DNA of 64,000 nucleotides from Candidatus Omnitrophota bacterium (GCA_030593065.1 JAUVHV010000001.1:81965-145964); one strand, 5' to 3'. Shown: positions 6,008 through 16,491, counted from the first letter of the stretch. Numbers and translations are program-made. Notes: a model not told the origin generated them from the letters alone.

Positions 6008-7333
6008 TTGAGTAAGACATTCAAAGGTGGTGTGCACCTGAAATACTATAAAGAGCTTACGGAGAATAAGCCTATAAGGCGCGTTAGCCTGCCTCAAGAG
6101 ATAATAATACCCCTGCTCCAGCATGCAGGTGCCGCATGTGTTCCAATAGTTAAGCCAGGTGACCTTGTGGAAACAGGGATGCTCATAGCGGAGAGTGAAA
6201 AATTAATCTCTGCTCCCATTCATTCCCCTGTATCCGGTAAGATAAAGGCAATAAAAAAGACATGCCATCCAATAATTGGCGCGTGTAATTCTGTTGTGAT
6301 AATACCGGATGGTAAAAATGAAGCTGAAAAATTCTTAAAGCCGATTTGCCAGGATACAGATGGTTTGAATTCAAGCGAGATTATAGCTATCGTGCACCGT
6401 TGCGGTATTGTCGGCTTAGGAGGCGCGGCATTTCCTACACATATAAAGCTTTCACCGCCAAAAGATAAGCATATTGATACATTTATACTAAATGGCGCGG
6501 AGTGTGAGCCTTTTCTCACATGCGACGACAGAATGATGCAGGAGAGGCCGGAAGGTATAATTAAAGGCGCTCTTTTGATTATGAAAGCAGTGAAGATAAC
6601 AAGCGGGATAATTGCCATTGAAGATAACAAGCCCCGAGCTATATCCGCTATGCAGTCTGCTCTTGACATGATACACCCTTCGGGACAGGCAATACGAATT
6701 GTTACGTTGCGTACAAAATATCCCCAGGGTGGAGAGAAGCAGCTTATAAAAGCTATTTTAGGCAGAGAAGTACCTCCTTTAAAGCTTCCGTTTGATGTTG
6801 GATGTATAGTTGAGAATGTACAGACTGCTTATGCAATATACGAGGCTGTTTATTGTAATAAACCGCTTTACGAAAGAGCTATTACTGTAACGGGCGATGC
6901 GATAGAGGAGCCTGCTAACTTATTAGTTAAAATTGGAACGCCTGTTTCGCACATTGTAAAAAATTGCGGCGGCATAAAAGGCAAACTCGGCAAATTAATA
7001 ATAGGCGGCCCAATGATGGGGATAGCGCAATATGCGACTGATGTGCCGGTAGTAAAAGCAGTTTCAGGTATTTTGGCATTAAGCAAAGAGTCCGCGCGTA
7101 TCGATACGCAGGAATATTGTATTCGTTGCGGAAAATGCAAAGAGAGCTGCCCTGTAAACCTTATCCCAACAGACATCGCCAAGGCCGCGGAATGCAGCCA
7201 TTTCGATATAGCAACTACTTTGAATGCTACCGATTGCATAGAATGTGGCTGTTGCAGCTATGTCTGCCCATCACATATACCGCTTGTGCAATTGATTAAA
7301 CATGCAAAAAGGAGTATAGCATGCCAGATATGA
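6008..7333 (+). CDS. rnfC: Electron transport complex subunit RnfC
   Basis: RnfC is the peripheral NADH/FMN and iron-sulfur subunit of the Rnf complex, which couples ferredoxin:NAD+ electron transfer to Na+ or H+ transport. Visible are the N-terminal SLBB/RnfC start (KTFKGGVHLKYYKELT), the Rossmann-like flavin region GLGGAAFPTHIKL, and two C-terminal 4Fe-4S motifs, CIRCGKCKESCP and CIECGCCSYVCP. I chose TTG at 6008 because a short AGAGG lies nine bases upstream and the protein then starts MSKTFKGG. GTG 6005 and TTG 5984 are alternatives. It overlaps rnfD by 13 bases. First gene of rnfCDGEAB. Confidence 0.93.
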   Translation: MSKTFKGGVHLKYYKELTENKPIRRVSLPQEIIIPLLQHAGAACVPIVKPGDLVETGMLIAESEKLISAPIHSPVSGKIKAIKKTCHPIIGACNSVVIIPDGKNEAEKFLKPICQDTDGLNSSEIIAIVHRCGIVGLGGAAFPTHIKLSPPKDKHIDTFILNGAECEPFLTCDDRMMQERPEGIIKGALLIMKAVKITSGIIAIEDNKPRAISAMQSALDMIHPSGQAIRIVTLRTKYPQGGEKQLIKAILGREVPPLKLPFDVGCIVENVQTAYAIYEAVYCNKPLYERAITVTGDAIEEPANLLVKIGTPVSHIVKNCGGIKGKLGKLIIGGPMMGIAQYATDVPVVKAVSGILALSKESARIDTQEYCIRCGKCKESCPVNLIPTDIAKAAECSHFDIATTLNATDCIECGCCSYVCPSHIPLVQLIKHAKRSIACQI

Positions 7334-8265
7334 TATACGTTACCTCATCTCCGCACATTCATTCAGGTAAATCTGTTAAGAAAATTATGTGGTCTGTTTT
7401 CGCCGCGTTGATTCCGGCAGGACTATGGGGTATATATGCTTATGGTTTAAGAGCGCTATATCTTATTATCGCGTCTATCCTTACGTGTATTATTACAGAG
7501 GCTCTTATACTGAAGCTTAGAAAGAAACCGGTTGCTATCAGCGATGGCAGCGCGGTATTAACAGGCCTTTTATTGGCATATAATGTTCCGCCTGATCTCC
7601 CGGTCTGGACGATCTGTATAGGCGCGGTCTTTGCTATAGCGATTGTAAAGCAGGCCTTTGGGGGCCTTGGAAGGAATATATTCAATCCTGCGCTTGCGGC
7701 AAGAGCTTTTCTTATGGCATCATGGCCAACGTATATGGTTACTTTTCAAAACCCAAGATGGAATACCGATGCCTTAACATCCGCAACTCCGCTTACAAAT
7801 ATAAAGCATGATTTTGGTTTTGCAAATCCCACATACCTGGATCTTTTTATTGGTAATAGAGGCGGCTGCATAGGAGAGGCCTGCACAGTAGCGTTAATCG
7901 CGGGCGCTCTCTTCCTGCTTTATAAGCGTTATATAAGCCTGCGTATACCAGTTAGCTTTATCCTGACAGTGGCATTTTTAAGCTGGGCATTCCTGGGAAA
8001 AGACATGTTCCAGGGGGATAGCTTATTTTATATTATGAGCGGAGGCCTTATGCTCGGGGCTTTCTTTATGGCAACAGATTATGTAACATCACCGATTACA
8101 AAGAGAGGCAAAATTGTATTTGGTATTATGTGCGGAGTCCTTACATTCGTTATACGAAAATGGAGCGGTTATCCTGAGGGCGTATGCTATTCAATATTGA
8201 TAATGAACGCGGCAACGCCAATGATTGAAAGGTTTACAAAGCCCGGAAGGTTTGGGAAGGGGTAA
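7321..8265 (+). CDS. rnfD: Electron transport complex subunit RnfD
   Basis: An integral membrane flavoprotein of the Rnf complex (314 aa, about nine to ten hydrophobic spans). The segment DALTSATPLTN matches the site where FMN is attached to a threonine in RnfD/NqrB proteins (a DGATSATPL-type consensus), and NIFNPALAARAFL is a conserved RnfD/NqrB signature. It begins inside the end of rnfC, indicating translational coupling, and is followed after four bases by rnfG. Confidence 0.93.
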   Translation: MPDMIYVTSSPHIHSGKSVKKIMWSVFAALIPAGLWGIYAYGLRALYLIIASILTCIITEALILKLRKKPVAISDGSAVLTGLLLAYNVPPDLPVWTICIGAVFAIAIVKQAFGGLGRNIFNPALAARAFLMASWPTYMVTFQNPRWNTDALTSATPLTNIKHDFGFANPTYLDLFIGNRGGCIGEACTVALIAGALFLLYKRYISLRIPVSFILTVAFLSWAFLGKDMFQGDSLFYIMSGGLMLGAFFMATDYVTSPITKRGKIVFGIMCGVLTFVIRKWSGYPEGVCYSILIMNAATPMIERFTKPGRFGKG

Positions 8266-8269
8266 AAGA

Positions 8270-8797
8270 ATGTTACGTTTTATTATGGTTCTTACAGCAG
8301 TCTGTGTAGTGGCGGCCCTGGTCTTGGGCGGCGTAAACAGCATAACAAAGCCCCTCATCGCGGCACAGAAAGAAAAGGAGCTTAATCAGGCGCTTAAAGA
8401 TATTATGCCTGAAGCAGACAGGTATGATAGAAAAACATTTAGCGGCGGTGATTATTACCAGTGCTATAAAGGGAAAAAAGCCATAGGGTATACCATTCCC
8501 GCTATAGGCGAGGGGTATTCCGGTGATATCAGGATGCTTGTTGGTATCGATAACAAGGGCAAAATTACAGGTATTGAGGTGCTTTCACAAGCAGAGACCC
8601 CGGGCCTCGGCGCAAGATGCATAGAGATAAAACACCGTGAAAACAAGCCCTGGTTTTTAGAGCAGTTTATAGGAAAGAGCGCGGATAGCCTGCAGCTTAA
8701 AGGTATAGAGACAATAACAGGCGCTACAATAACATCAGAAGCGATTGTAGACGGCATAAGAAAGTATGCCGTGGATTTTTTAAAAGAGATAAATTAG
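8270..8797 (+). CDS. rnfG: Electron transport complex subunit RnfG
   Basis: A 175-aa protein with an N-terminal membrane anchor (MLRFIMVLTAVCVVAALVLG) and an FMN-binding domain facing the periplasm. The covalent flavin motif is seen as TGATITSEA (S/T-G-A-T-x-T), and GLGARC lies in the conserved flavin pocket. I start at ATG 8270, which follows AAGGGG and begins directly with the anchor; an in-frame ATG at 8225 lies inside rnfD. Confidence 0.92.
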   Translation: MLRFIMVLTAVCVVAALVLGGVNSITKPLIAAQKEKELNQALKDIMPEADRYDRKTFSGGDYYQCYKGKKAIGYTIPAIGEGYSGDIRMLVGIDNKGKITGIEVLSQAETPGLGARCIEIKHRENKPWFLEQFIGKSADSLQLKGIETITGATITSEAIVDGIRKYAVDFLKEIN

Positions 8798-8806
8798 CGT
8801 AAAAAT

Positions 8807-9394
8807 ATGAAGAGCTTATTCGCGGAATTTAAAAAAGGCATACACATAGAAAATCCTACATTTGCGTTACTTTTAGGATTGTGCCCCACTTTAGCAGTAT
8901 CGAATAATATAAGGAACGGGCTGGGGATGGGCATCGCGGCAACATTTGTACTTTTAGGTTCAAATATTATCATATCGTCAATACGTAAGCTGATACCAAC
9001 AAAGATACGGATACCATGCTACATTGTTGTTATCGCCACCTTTGTAACTATAGTTGAGCTGCTTCTTAAGGCATATTTTCCGGTGCTTGATAGATCCCTG
9101 GGTATATTTGTTCCGCTAATCGTAGTAAATTGTATTATTTTGGGCAGGGCAGAGGCATTCGCGTCAAAGAACACGGTGACATATTCTGCTCTTGACGCGC
9201 TTGGCATGGGCATTGGTTTTATGCTTGCGCTTTTAATCATATCGTCAATAAGGGAATTTTTAGGATCAGGCACACTTCTGGGTTTTCAGATAATACAGGG
9301 GTTTCAGCCCGCTATTATAATGGTGCTTGCCCCGGGCGCGCTCATGACATTAGGGCTTCTGATAGGTTTTAATAACTGGCTAAAGAGAAGGTAA
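8807..9394 (+). CDS. rnfE: Electron transport complex subunit RnfE
   Basis: A 195-aa membrane protein, about six hydrophobic spans, of the RnfA/RnfE pair. The FALLLGLCPTLAVSN segment carries the Cys that in these proteins helps ligate an intramembrane iron-sulfur cluster, and VNCIILGRAEAFAS is the matching second half-site. It follows rnfG by nine bases and is homologous to rnfA downstream (internal pseudo-symmetry of the complex). Confidence 0.93.
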   Translation: MKSLFAEFKKGIHIENPTFALLLGLCPTLAVSNNIRNGLGMGIAATFVLLGSNIIISSIRKLIPTKIRIPCYIVVIATFVTIVELLLKAYFPVLDRSLGIFVPLIVVNCIILGRAEAFASKNTVTYSALDALGMGIGFMLALLIISSIREFLGSGTLLGFQIIQGFQPAIIMVLAPGALMTLGLLIGFNNWLKRR

Positions 9395-9423
9395 TGTTTA
9401 AGAACTATTCTTGAAAGGCAGCT

Positions 9424-10032
9424 ATGGATTACGGTAAATTCATGACAATAGCAATAAGCGCGATTTTTATTAATAATTTTATACTTACGCGTTTTTTAGG
9501 ATTATGCCCTTTTATAGGTGTTTCAAAACAGACAAAACCCGCGCTTGGCATGGGCGCCGCTGTTATATTCGTAATGACGCTTTCCGGTTTTATCACATGG
9601 ATTGTATATAAATATCTGCTTGTTCCGTTTGGCCTTGAATACTTGAGGACCATAGCTTTTATATTGGTTATAGCTGTATTTGTGCAGGCCGTAGAGATGG
9701 CGATGGCAAAACTGAGCCCCGCTTTATACCGCGCGATGGGTATCTACATACCACTGATCACAACAAATTGCGCTGTCTTAGGTGTTACGGTATTAAATGT
9801 CAACATGTTCTTTAAAAAGGATATGTCCATAGGGTTTTCTTTTATCGCGTCTTTATTACAGGCTTTTTGCGCGGGTATTGGATTCATGTTAGCAATGCTT
9901 TTAATGTCCGGGATAAGAGAGAGGCTGGATTTAACAGATGTGCCGCAGTCATTAGCAGGTATTCCGATAGCATTTATTGTTGCGTCACTTATGTCGATGG
10001 CTTTTTTAGGTTTTTCAGGATTTAAATTCTAA
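9424..10032 (+). CDS. rnfA: Electron transport complex subunit RnfA
   Basis: A 202-aa membrane protein of about six spans. FILTRFLGLCPFIGVSKQ and TTNCAVLGVTVLN carry the paired cysteines conserved in RnfA. With RnfE it forms the membrane core that passes electrons between cytoplasmic RnfB and the flavin subunits. It lies 29 bases after rnfE and 20 bases before rnfB. Confidence 0.93.
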   Translation: MDYGKFMTIAISAIFINNFILTRFLGLCPFIGVSKQTKPALGMGAAVIFVMTLSGFITWIVYKYLLVPFGLEYLRTIAFILVIAVFVQAVEMAMAKLSPALYRAMGIYIPLITTNCAVLGVTVLNVNMFFKKDMSIGFSFIASLLQAFCAGIGFMLAMLLMSGIRERLDLTDVPQSLAGIPIAFIVASLMSMAFLGFSGFKF

Positions 10033-10052
10033 GAACGGCCCCAAGAGGTTTT

Positions 10053-10850
10053 ATGAATATATTATTACCGGTTATAGTATTAGGCGCGTTGGGCATTATT
10101 TTTGGATTATGGTTAGGTTTCGTGCAAAAGCTCTTTTTTATAAAAAAAGACCCGCGCATTGAGCATATCTTTTCACTGCTTCCCGGCTCGAATTGCGGCG
10201 CGTGCGGTTTAGCAGGATGTTATGGCTTAGCAGGGGCCCTTGCTAAAGGCGAAGTAGAGAGTATAACCTGCCCAATTGTCCATGAAAAAGAACGGGAAGA
10301 TATAGCAAAAATTCTGGGAATAAACATGTCAGAGGTAGAGAAGAGAGTAGCTACTCTAATCTGCGGCGGAGGAACAAGGTGTAAGGACAATTTTCAGTAC
10401 TACGGTATAGAAGACTGCAATATCGCTACTCTGGTCATGAATGGGCCTAAGTCATGTTTGTCTGGATGCATAGGTTTTGGAAGCTGTGTCAAGCCATGCC
10501 CTTTTAACGCTATCAGAATGGGAAAAGATGGTTTACCTGAAATAGATAGTAAAAAATGTACCGGCTGCGGCAAGTGCGTAAAAGCATGCCCTAAAGAAAT
10601 ACTTATATTGGCGCCGCTTAAGAAGATGTATAGTATAATGTGCAATTCTCATGACAAAGGTGCTGACGTTATGAAGGCGTGTAAGGTTGGATGTATAGCG
10701 TGCGGCAAATGTGTTAAGATTTGCCCTGTCGGCGCTATCGAGCTGAACGATAACGTAGCGGTTATGGATTATACAAAATGTACAAACTGCGGCCAGTGCA
10801 TAGAAGTATGCCCAACAAAGGCGATTGGAAAAAGAGAAACTAATGTATAG
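10053..10850 (+). CDS. rnfB: Electron transport complex subunit RnfB, ferredoxin-interacting
   Basis: The 265-aa iron-sulfur subunit accepts electrons from ferredoxin. After one N-terminal membrane span come the SNCGACGLAGCYGLA cluster motif (about residues 47-60, with a further Cys in ITCP) and several ferredoxin-type motifs: SCVKPCP, CTGCGKCVKACP, CIACGKCVKICP and CTNCGQCIEVCP. That is a multi-cluster RnfB of the clostridial/Thermotoga type. Start ATG 10053 follows AGAGG. Last gene of the rnf operon, followed by a palindromic repeat element. Confidence 0.93.
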   Translation: MNILLPVIVLGALGIIFGLWLGFVQKLFFIKKDPRIEHIFSLLPGSNCGACGLAGCYGLAGALAKGEVESITCPIVHEKEREDIAKILGINMSEVEKRVATLICGGGTRCKDNFQYYGIEDCNIATLVMNGPKSCLSGCIGFGSCVKPCPFNAIRMGKDGLPEIDSKKCTGCGKCVKACPKEILILAPLKKMYSIMCNSHDKGADVMKACKVGCIACGKCVKICPVGAIELNDNVAVMDYTKCTNCGQCIEVCPTKAIGKRETNV

Positions 10851-10867
10851 TAGTGGATAAGAATATT

Positions 10868-10964
10868 GCTTATGCCTTCTACCTCCGCAGCGCTGGTATT
10901 TTTGCTATCTATTTAAATTCATGGCAAAAAAATCCAATGCGCTGCTAAAGGTAGAGACATAAGC
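10868..10964. repeat. Palindromic intergenic repeat, copy 1
   Basis: Imperfect inverted repeat of about 97 bp. The left arm starts GCTTATGCCTTCTACC and contains GCAGCGC; the right arm has GCGCTGC and ends GGTAGAGACATAAGC. The loop is A/T-rich with TTTTTGC facing GCAAAAA. The same architecture and core sequence recur at 14698-14795. Both copies sit after the last gene of a transcription unit, suggesting a REP/MITE-like family. Confidence 0.75.
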
Positions 10965-11013
10965 AACTATAAAAATTCTATGCAAAGTACCTATTTTAAG
11001 AAAGGATAAGACA

Positions 11014-11343
11014 ATGTCAGAAAATATATTTGAAATAAATGAAGCGAATTTTAAACTTGAAGTAAAAGACGCAAATGGATTATGTTTAGTAGATTTCTGG
11101 GCTTCATGGTGCGGCCCATGCCAGATGATAGGGCCTGTTTTAGAAAATATAGCGGATGCGCAACAAGGTAAAATCAAGGTCTGTAAAGTTAATATAGACG
11201 ATAATCACAGGCTCGCGGCAGAACTAGGCATAATGAGTATACCTACCATGATCCTGTTTAAAGATGGCACTGAACAGGAAAGAATAGTAGGCGCGTTAGG
11301 TGAAGCGGAACTTACAAAAAGGATAGAAAAGTATTTTGTCTAA
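11014..11343 (+). CDS. trxA: Thioredoxin
   Basis: Canonical 109-aa thioredoxin: VDFWASWCGPCQM with the redox pair Cys33/Cys36, a cis-Pro in SIPTMILFKDG and the family's usual length. It reduces protein disulfides in the cytoplasm. It overlaps the RACo-like gene downstream by eight bases, which suggests coexpression, and follows the rnf operon. Confidence 0.95.
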   Translation: MSENIFEINEANFKLEVKDANGLCLVDFWASWCGPCQMIGPVLENIADAQQGKIKVCKVNIDDNHRLAAELGIMSIPTMILFKDGTEQERIVGALGEAELTKRIEKYFV

Positions 11344-12529
11344 GTCAGCCCTTTTACTTGATATCGGTACAACTACAATATCAGGCAGCATACTCGATGT
11401 ATCAAAAAATAAGATATTATCCAGTGGGCTTGTTCTGAATAGGCAGTTACAATTTGGTGATGATCTTGTTTCAAGAATAGGCTTTGCTTTAACAAACCGG
11501 CGAAACCCGCCACTTTTGCAGAAAAAGATATCTTCTTCCGTGAATAGCCTTATCGAGAAATTACTTGCGGATAGTTTACAAAAGAGGAGAGATATCGGAT
11601 CGGTCTTATGTACAGCAAACAGCGCTATGCACCACCTCTTTCTTGGTATTGATACATCCTCTCTTATAACCCCTCCATACAGGCCAAGCCAGAAAGCGGA
11701 GATTACGGTTTATGCGAAGATGCTTGGCCTTAAACTTAGCAATAATGTATCCGTGACTTTTTTGCCAAATATAGGAGGATTTGTAGGTTCAGACGCGCTC
11801 TGTGTTATCCTGGCAAGTGATATTTATAAGGATGTAAAATTGAAGCTTGCTATTGATATCGGCACAAACGGAGAAGTTATCCTTGGCAATAAAGACAGGA
11901 TACTTGTTGCCTCTACCGCAGCAGGCCCTGCGTTTGAGGCGAGATATATAAAAAATGGCATGCCCGCGATTGAAAGAGCGATAATGAGCGTGAGGATCAG
12001 GAAGAGACGGATAGAGTATAGCGTAATAGGCCATGGCCCGCCAAAAGGAATTACGGGAAGCGGGCTTATAGATGCTTGCTATGAAATATTCAGAACAGGT
12101 TTAATGGATAAATCAGGTAAGATGGGAGAGAAAGAATTTCTTATTTACAAGAGAGGCAAAAAGAAGATATCTATTACGCAGAACGATATAAGGAAGCTTC
12201 AGCTCGCGAAGGCAGCTATTTTTGCCGCGATAAAGGTATTATTGCGAAGATATGGCGCGGAGAGTGCAAATGTAGATCAGGTTTTACTCACAGGTTCTTT
12301 TGGCAGCTGCTTGAATACAAAGAGCATAGTTGGTATAGGGCTCATACCAAAGGTAGGGCCAAGAAAGGTAAGGTATTTAAAAGACGGCGCGTTAAAAGGA
12401 TTGCGTCTTTATGCAACCAACCCATCACTCCGTAAACATATTCCCGCGGTTCTTAGCAAGATAGAGCACCTCCCTCTTCTGGGGCAAGGTTTTGGTGAAG
12501 AGTTTGTTTCTTCGCTTGCTTTTGAATAG
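11336..12529 (+). CDS. RACo-like ASKHA ATPase (DUF4445), ferredoxin domain absent
   Basis: The 397-aa protein has two actin-like phosphate-binding signatures, LLLDIGTTTISGSIL at the start and LAIDIGTNGEVILGN near residue 180, plus GITGSGLIDACYEI and LLTGSFGS. This matches the C-terminal ATPase part of reductive activators of corrinoid proteins (RACo/RamA-type), which restore Co(I) in methyltransferases. The usual N-terminal 2Fe-2S domain is missing, so electrons would have to come from another protein. It starts at TTG 11336 overlapping trxA, and lies downstream of Rnf. No corrinoid methyltransferase is in the window, so the partner is unknown. Confidence 0.75.
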   Translation: MSKSALLLDIGTTTISGSILDVSKNKILSSGLVLNRQLQFGDDLVSRIGFALTNRRNPPLLQKKISSSVNSLIEKLLADSLQKRRDIGSVLCTANSAMHHLFLGIDTSSLITPPYRPSQKAEITVYAKMLGLKLSNNVSVTFLPNIGGFVGSDALCVILASDIYKDVKLKLAIDIGTNGEVILGNKDRILVASTAAGPAFEARYIKNGMPAIERAIMSVRIRKRRIEYSVIGHGPPKGITGSGLIDACYEIFRTGLMDKSGKMGEKEFLIYKRGKKKISITQNDIRKLQLAKAAIFAAIKVLLRRYGAESANVDQVLLTGSFGSCLNTKSIVGIGLIPKVGPRKVRYLKDGALKGLRLYATNPSLRKHIPAVLSKIEHLPLLGQGFGEEFVSSLAFE

Positions 12530-12568
12530 TGCCTATTAAACCTCAATATGCAGCATCGGCATTATTAA

Positions 12569-12597
12569 TTGACATTATAATTCTGTAGTGGTAAACT
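12569..12597 (+). promoter_or_regulatory. Promoter of purN
   Basis: TTGACA (12569-12574), 17-nt spacer, TAAACT (12592-12597), 32 bases before the purN ATG. Confidence 0.7.
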
Positions 12598-12629
12598 TTG
12601 TTTTCATAGCATAGGAAAGGTGGGTTAGA

Positions 12630-13229
12630 ATGAATATCGCTGTATTCTGTTCAGGGAACGGTTCCAATTTTCAGGCTATTATAAACGCCGCAAGAAGCGG
12701 CCTATTCAATGCCAGGATAACGCTTATGGTATGCGATAACCCTGATGCTTATGCTCTTTCGAGGGCAAAGAAAGAGGGCGTTAAGGCGCTCTTAATCGAT
12801 ATAAAGAATTTTCCCTCGCAAGAAACATTTGAGGCACGGATTATGGACGAGCTCATAAAGGAAGATATAGGACTTATATGCCTTGCCGGGTATATGCGGC
12901 TTCTTTTATCGGGTTTTATTAATAAATACAGGGAAAAGATTATTAATATTCATCCCGCGCTCTTGCCATCTTTTAAGGGAACGCGCGCCATTAGGGACGC
13001 GTTTGATTATGGGGCGAAGACAACGGGCGTTACGGCCCATTTTGTAAATGAAGATATGGACGCGGGGCCTATAATATTGCAGGAGACGATAAAAATAGAA
13101 GAGAATGATACGAAGGAAATGCTTGAGGAAAAGATACATAAGCTTGAGCACCGGCTTTACCCGGAGGCGATTAAGTTATTCATTGAAGGCAGGCTTAAAG
13201 TTATTGGCAGAAGAGTAAATATCTCTTAA
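12630..13229 (+). CDS. purN: Phosphoribosylglycinamide formyltransferase
   Basis: Transfers a formyl group from 10-formyl-THF to GAR, the third step of purine synthesis. The 199-aa product shows VFCSGNGSNFQAI (phosphate-binding loop), NIHPALLPSFKG with the catalytic Asn-His pair, and GVTAHFVNEDMDAGPII with the catalytic Asp. AAAGG precedes the ATG. It is separated from purB-purE by a phosphohexomutase and the eno group, and its folate substrate depends on glyA further downstream. Confidence 0.95.
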   Translation: MNIAVFCSGNGSNFQAIINAARSGLFNARITLMVCDNPDAYALSRAKKEGVKALLIDIKNFPSQETFEARIMDELIKEDIGLICLAGYMRLLLSGFINKYREKIINIHPALLPSFKGTRAIRDAFDYGAKTTGVTAHFVNEDMDAGPIILQETIKIEENDTKEMLEEKIHKLEHRLYPEAIKLFIEGRLKVIGRRVNIS

Positions 13230-13244
13230 AAAAGGGGCAGGCAA

Positions 13245-14678
13245 GTGGTAAAGATAAAATTTGGGACGTCAGGTTGGCGCGCGATCATAAGTGAGGATTT
13301 TACATTTACCAATGTAAGATTGGTTGTCCAGGCTATAGCGGACTATATTAAAACAGAAAATAAAAAACAGAAAATAAAAAACAGAAGTATTGTAATCGGG
13401 TATGATACCCGTTTCTTATCAAAAGAGTTTGCACGGGAAGCAGCGATAGTTCTTTCCTCAAACAAGATAAGAGTTTTTCTATGTGACCGTGATACACCGA
13501 CTCCTGCCATAGCCTACCAGATAATCAGGAAAAGATGCGCAGGCGGCATAAACTTTACAGCAAGCCATAACCCTCCTCACTATAATGGTATAAAATTTTC
13601 TTCACAAATCGGTGGGCCAGCGACACCCGGCATAACAAAAAGCATAGAAGGCAACATAGAAAAACTTCAAAAAAGAAAAAAGCCCCAGGCTTATATGCTT
13701 AATGAGAAACTTATAACGTTATTTGACCCTCGTCCCGCGTATCTTAAGCAGGTGGAAAGTATAGTCGACCTAAAAGCTATTAAAGGAGCAAAGCTTAAGA
13801 TAGCGTGCGATTGCTTGTATGGGACTTCAAGGAATTATCTTGATTATATACTCAAGGAGCAGAGTTGCAAGCAGATAGTTTTGCACGATTATTTAAATCC
13901 TTATTTTGGCGGAAGGCGCCCGGAACCGGCAGCGGAGAATATTAAAGAGCTCATATCTATTGTGAAAAAAAAGAAGTTTGATCTTGGCCTCGCGACAGAT
14001 GGTGACGCGGACCGGTTCGGTATAATCGATTCAGATGGAACCTATATTACGCCAAACCAGGTTATAACATTACTCTTTTATCATTTACTTAAAAACAGGA
14101 AATACAGGAGTACCGGTTTTGCCGCAAGGACTGTGGCAACAACACATATGATTGATATCATCGCGAAAGCTCATGGCATAAAAGTAGTGGAAACACCCGT
14201 AGGTTTTAAATATTTTGTAGAGAGTATACTGAGCGGTAATTGTATTATCGCGGGAGAAGAATCAGGAGGCCTTTCTCTTTCAGGCCACGTACCTGAGAAA
14301 GACGGTATTCTCGCATGCCTTCTTGTAGCGGAGATGGTCGCGAAAGAGAAGATGACAATAGCGAAAATCTTAAATTCTATATATAAGCAGTATGGCAGGC
14401 TCTATTCCCACAGAATAGATATTGACCTGCCGAATGAGAAGAAACTTCTCTTGATGAAGCGCCTTGTATCAGGAGCAGTAAAAAAAATAGGTACACTCAA
14501 GGTGGTAAAACAGGATACACAGGATGGATGCAGGTTTTTCTTAGAAGATGGAAGCTGGGTTCTTTTCAGGCCTTCCGGCACAGAGCCGATAGTGAGGGCC
14601 TATTTTGAATCAAGATCAAGCAAGATGCTTAAGAGCATTGAGCAATCCTGCTCAAATCTAATATCCAGCATAAGATAG
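13245..14678 (+). CDS. Phosphoglucomutase/phosphomannomutase family protein
   Basis: An alpha-D-phosphohexomutase of 477 aa. It has the catalytic phosphoserine loop TASHNPPHYNG (Ser107), the metal loop DGDADRF (near residue 250), the sugar loop GEESGGLSLSGHVPEKDG and the phosphate loop RPSGTEPIVRAY. It interconverts hexose 1- and 6-phosphates; motifs do not fix glucose versus mannose, and length and loops fit a glucose-type enzyme rather than GlmM. GTG start at 13245 behind AGGGGCAGG, 15 bases after purN. Confidence 0.85.
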   Translation: MVKIKFGTSGWRAIISEDFTFTNVRLVVQAIADYIKTENKKQKIKNRSIVIGYDTRFLSKEFAREAAIVLSSNKIRVFLCDRDTPTPAIAYQIIRKRCAGGINFTASHNPPHYNGIKFSSQIGGPATPGITKSIEGNIEKLQKRKKPQAYMLNEKLITLFDPRPAYLKQVESIVDLKAIKGAKLKIACDCLYGTSRNYLDYILKEQSCKQIVLHDYLNPYFGGRRPEPAAENIKELISIVKKKKFDLGLATDGDADRFGIIDSDGTYITPNQVITLLFYHLLKNRKYRSTGFAARTVATTHMIDIIAKAHGIKVVETPVGFKYFVESILSGNCIIAGEESGGLSLSGHVPEKDGILACLLVAEMVAKEKMTIAKILNSIYKQYGRLYSHRIDIDLPNEKKLLLMKRLVSGAVKKIGTLKVVKQDTQDGCRFFLEDGSWVLFRPSGTEPIVRAYFESRSSKMLKSIEQSCSNLISSIR

Positions 14679-14697
14679 AAGTAGTAGATATAAATAT

Positions 14698-14795
14698 CTC
14701 TTATGCCTTTGCCTTTAGCAGCGCATTGGTATTTTTGCCATGAATCTAAATAATCGTCAAAAAAACCCGCGCTGCGAAGGGAAATGGCATGAGAG
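14698..14795. repeat. Palindromic intergenic repeat, copy 2
   Basis: About 98 bp of imperfect inverted repeat: the left arm CTCTTATGCC with GCAGCGC and GGTATTTTTGCC, the right arm with CCGCGCTGCG and GGCATGAGAG. Core and layout match the copy at 10868-10964. It lies between the phosphohexomutase gene and the eno promoter, and flanking AT-rich bases extend the pairing. Confidence 0.75.
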
Positions 14796-14834
14796 ATTAT
14801 ATAAACTAGTTATACGAAACGCCAATTTTATTTC

Positions 14835-14863
14835 TTGACATATTTCCGCCTATAACGTATAAT
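14835..14863 (+). promoter_or_regulatory. Promoter of eno
   Basis: TTGACA (14835-14840), 17-nt spacer, TATAAT (14858-14863): an exact consensus promoter, 67 bases before the eno ATG. Confidence 0.88.
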
Positions 14864-14902
14864 TCACTTCATCTTATTATTAATTACACAAATTATGTTT
14901 AA

Positions 14903-16210
<1,308 letters not shown>

Positions 16211-16220
16211 TTACGCTTCC

Positions 16221-16491
16221 ATGTCAAAGAAGAACCTTTTGCTTCTTGGCATTTTTGTAGTCTTAGTAATATTTCTTCCTGGTTTTTCTAAGCTCCAGAA
16301 GCTTAAAGAGAAGAACAGGTTGCTGAATAGTGAGATAGAGAAACTTAGCGAAGAGAATCAGGAACTCGCGCATCAGGTTGAGAGATTGGAGACAGACCCA
16401 TTTTATATTGAGAAAAAAGCGAGAGACAAGATGGGTATTGGAAAAAGAGGCGAGGTACGATACAGGATTATATACGAAAGTGAAGAGAAAG

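Noticed and set aside
12530..12629. Third copy of the 97-bp palindrome family
   Set aside because: A GCATCGGCATT segment looked promising but there is no matching second arm.
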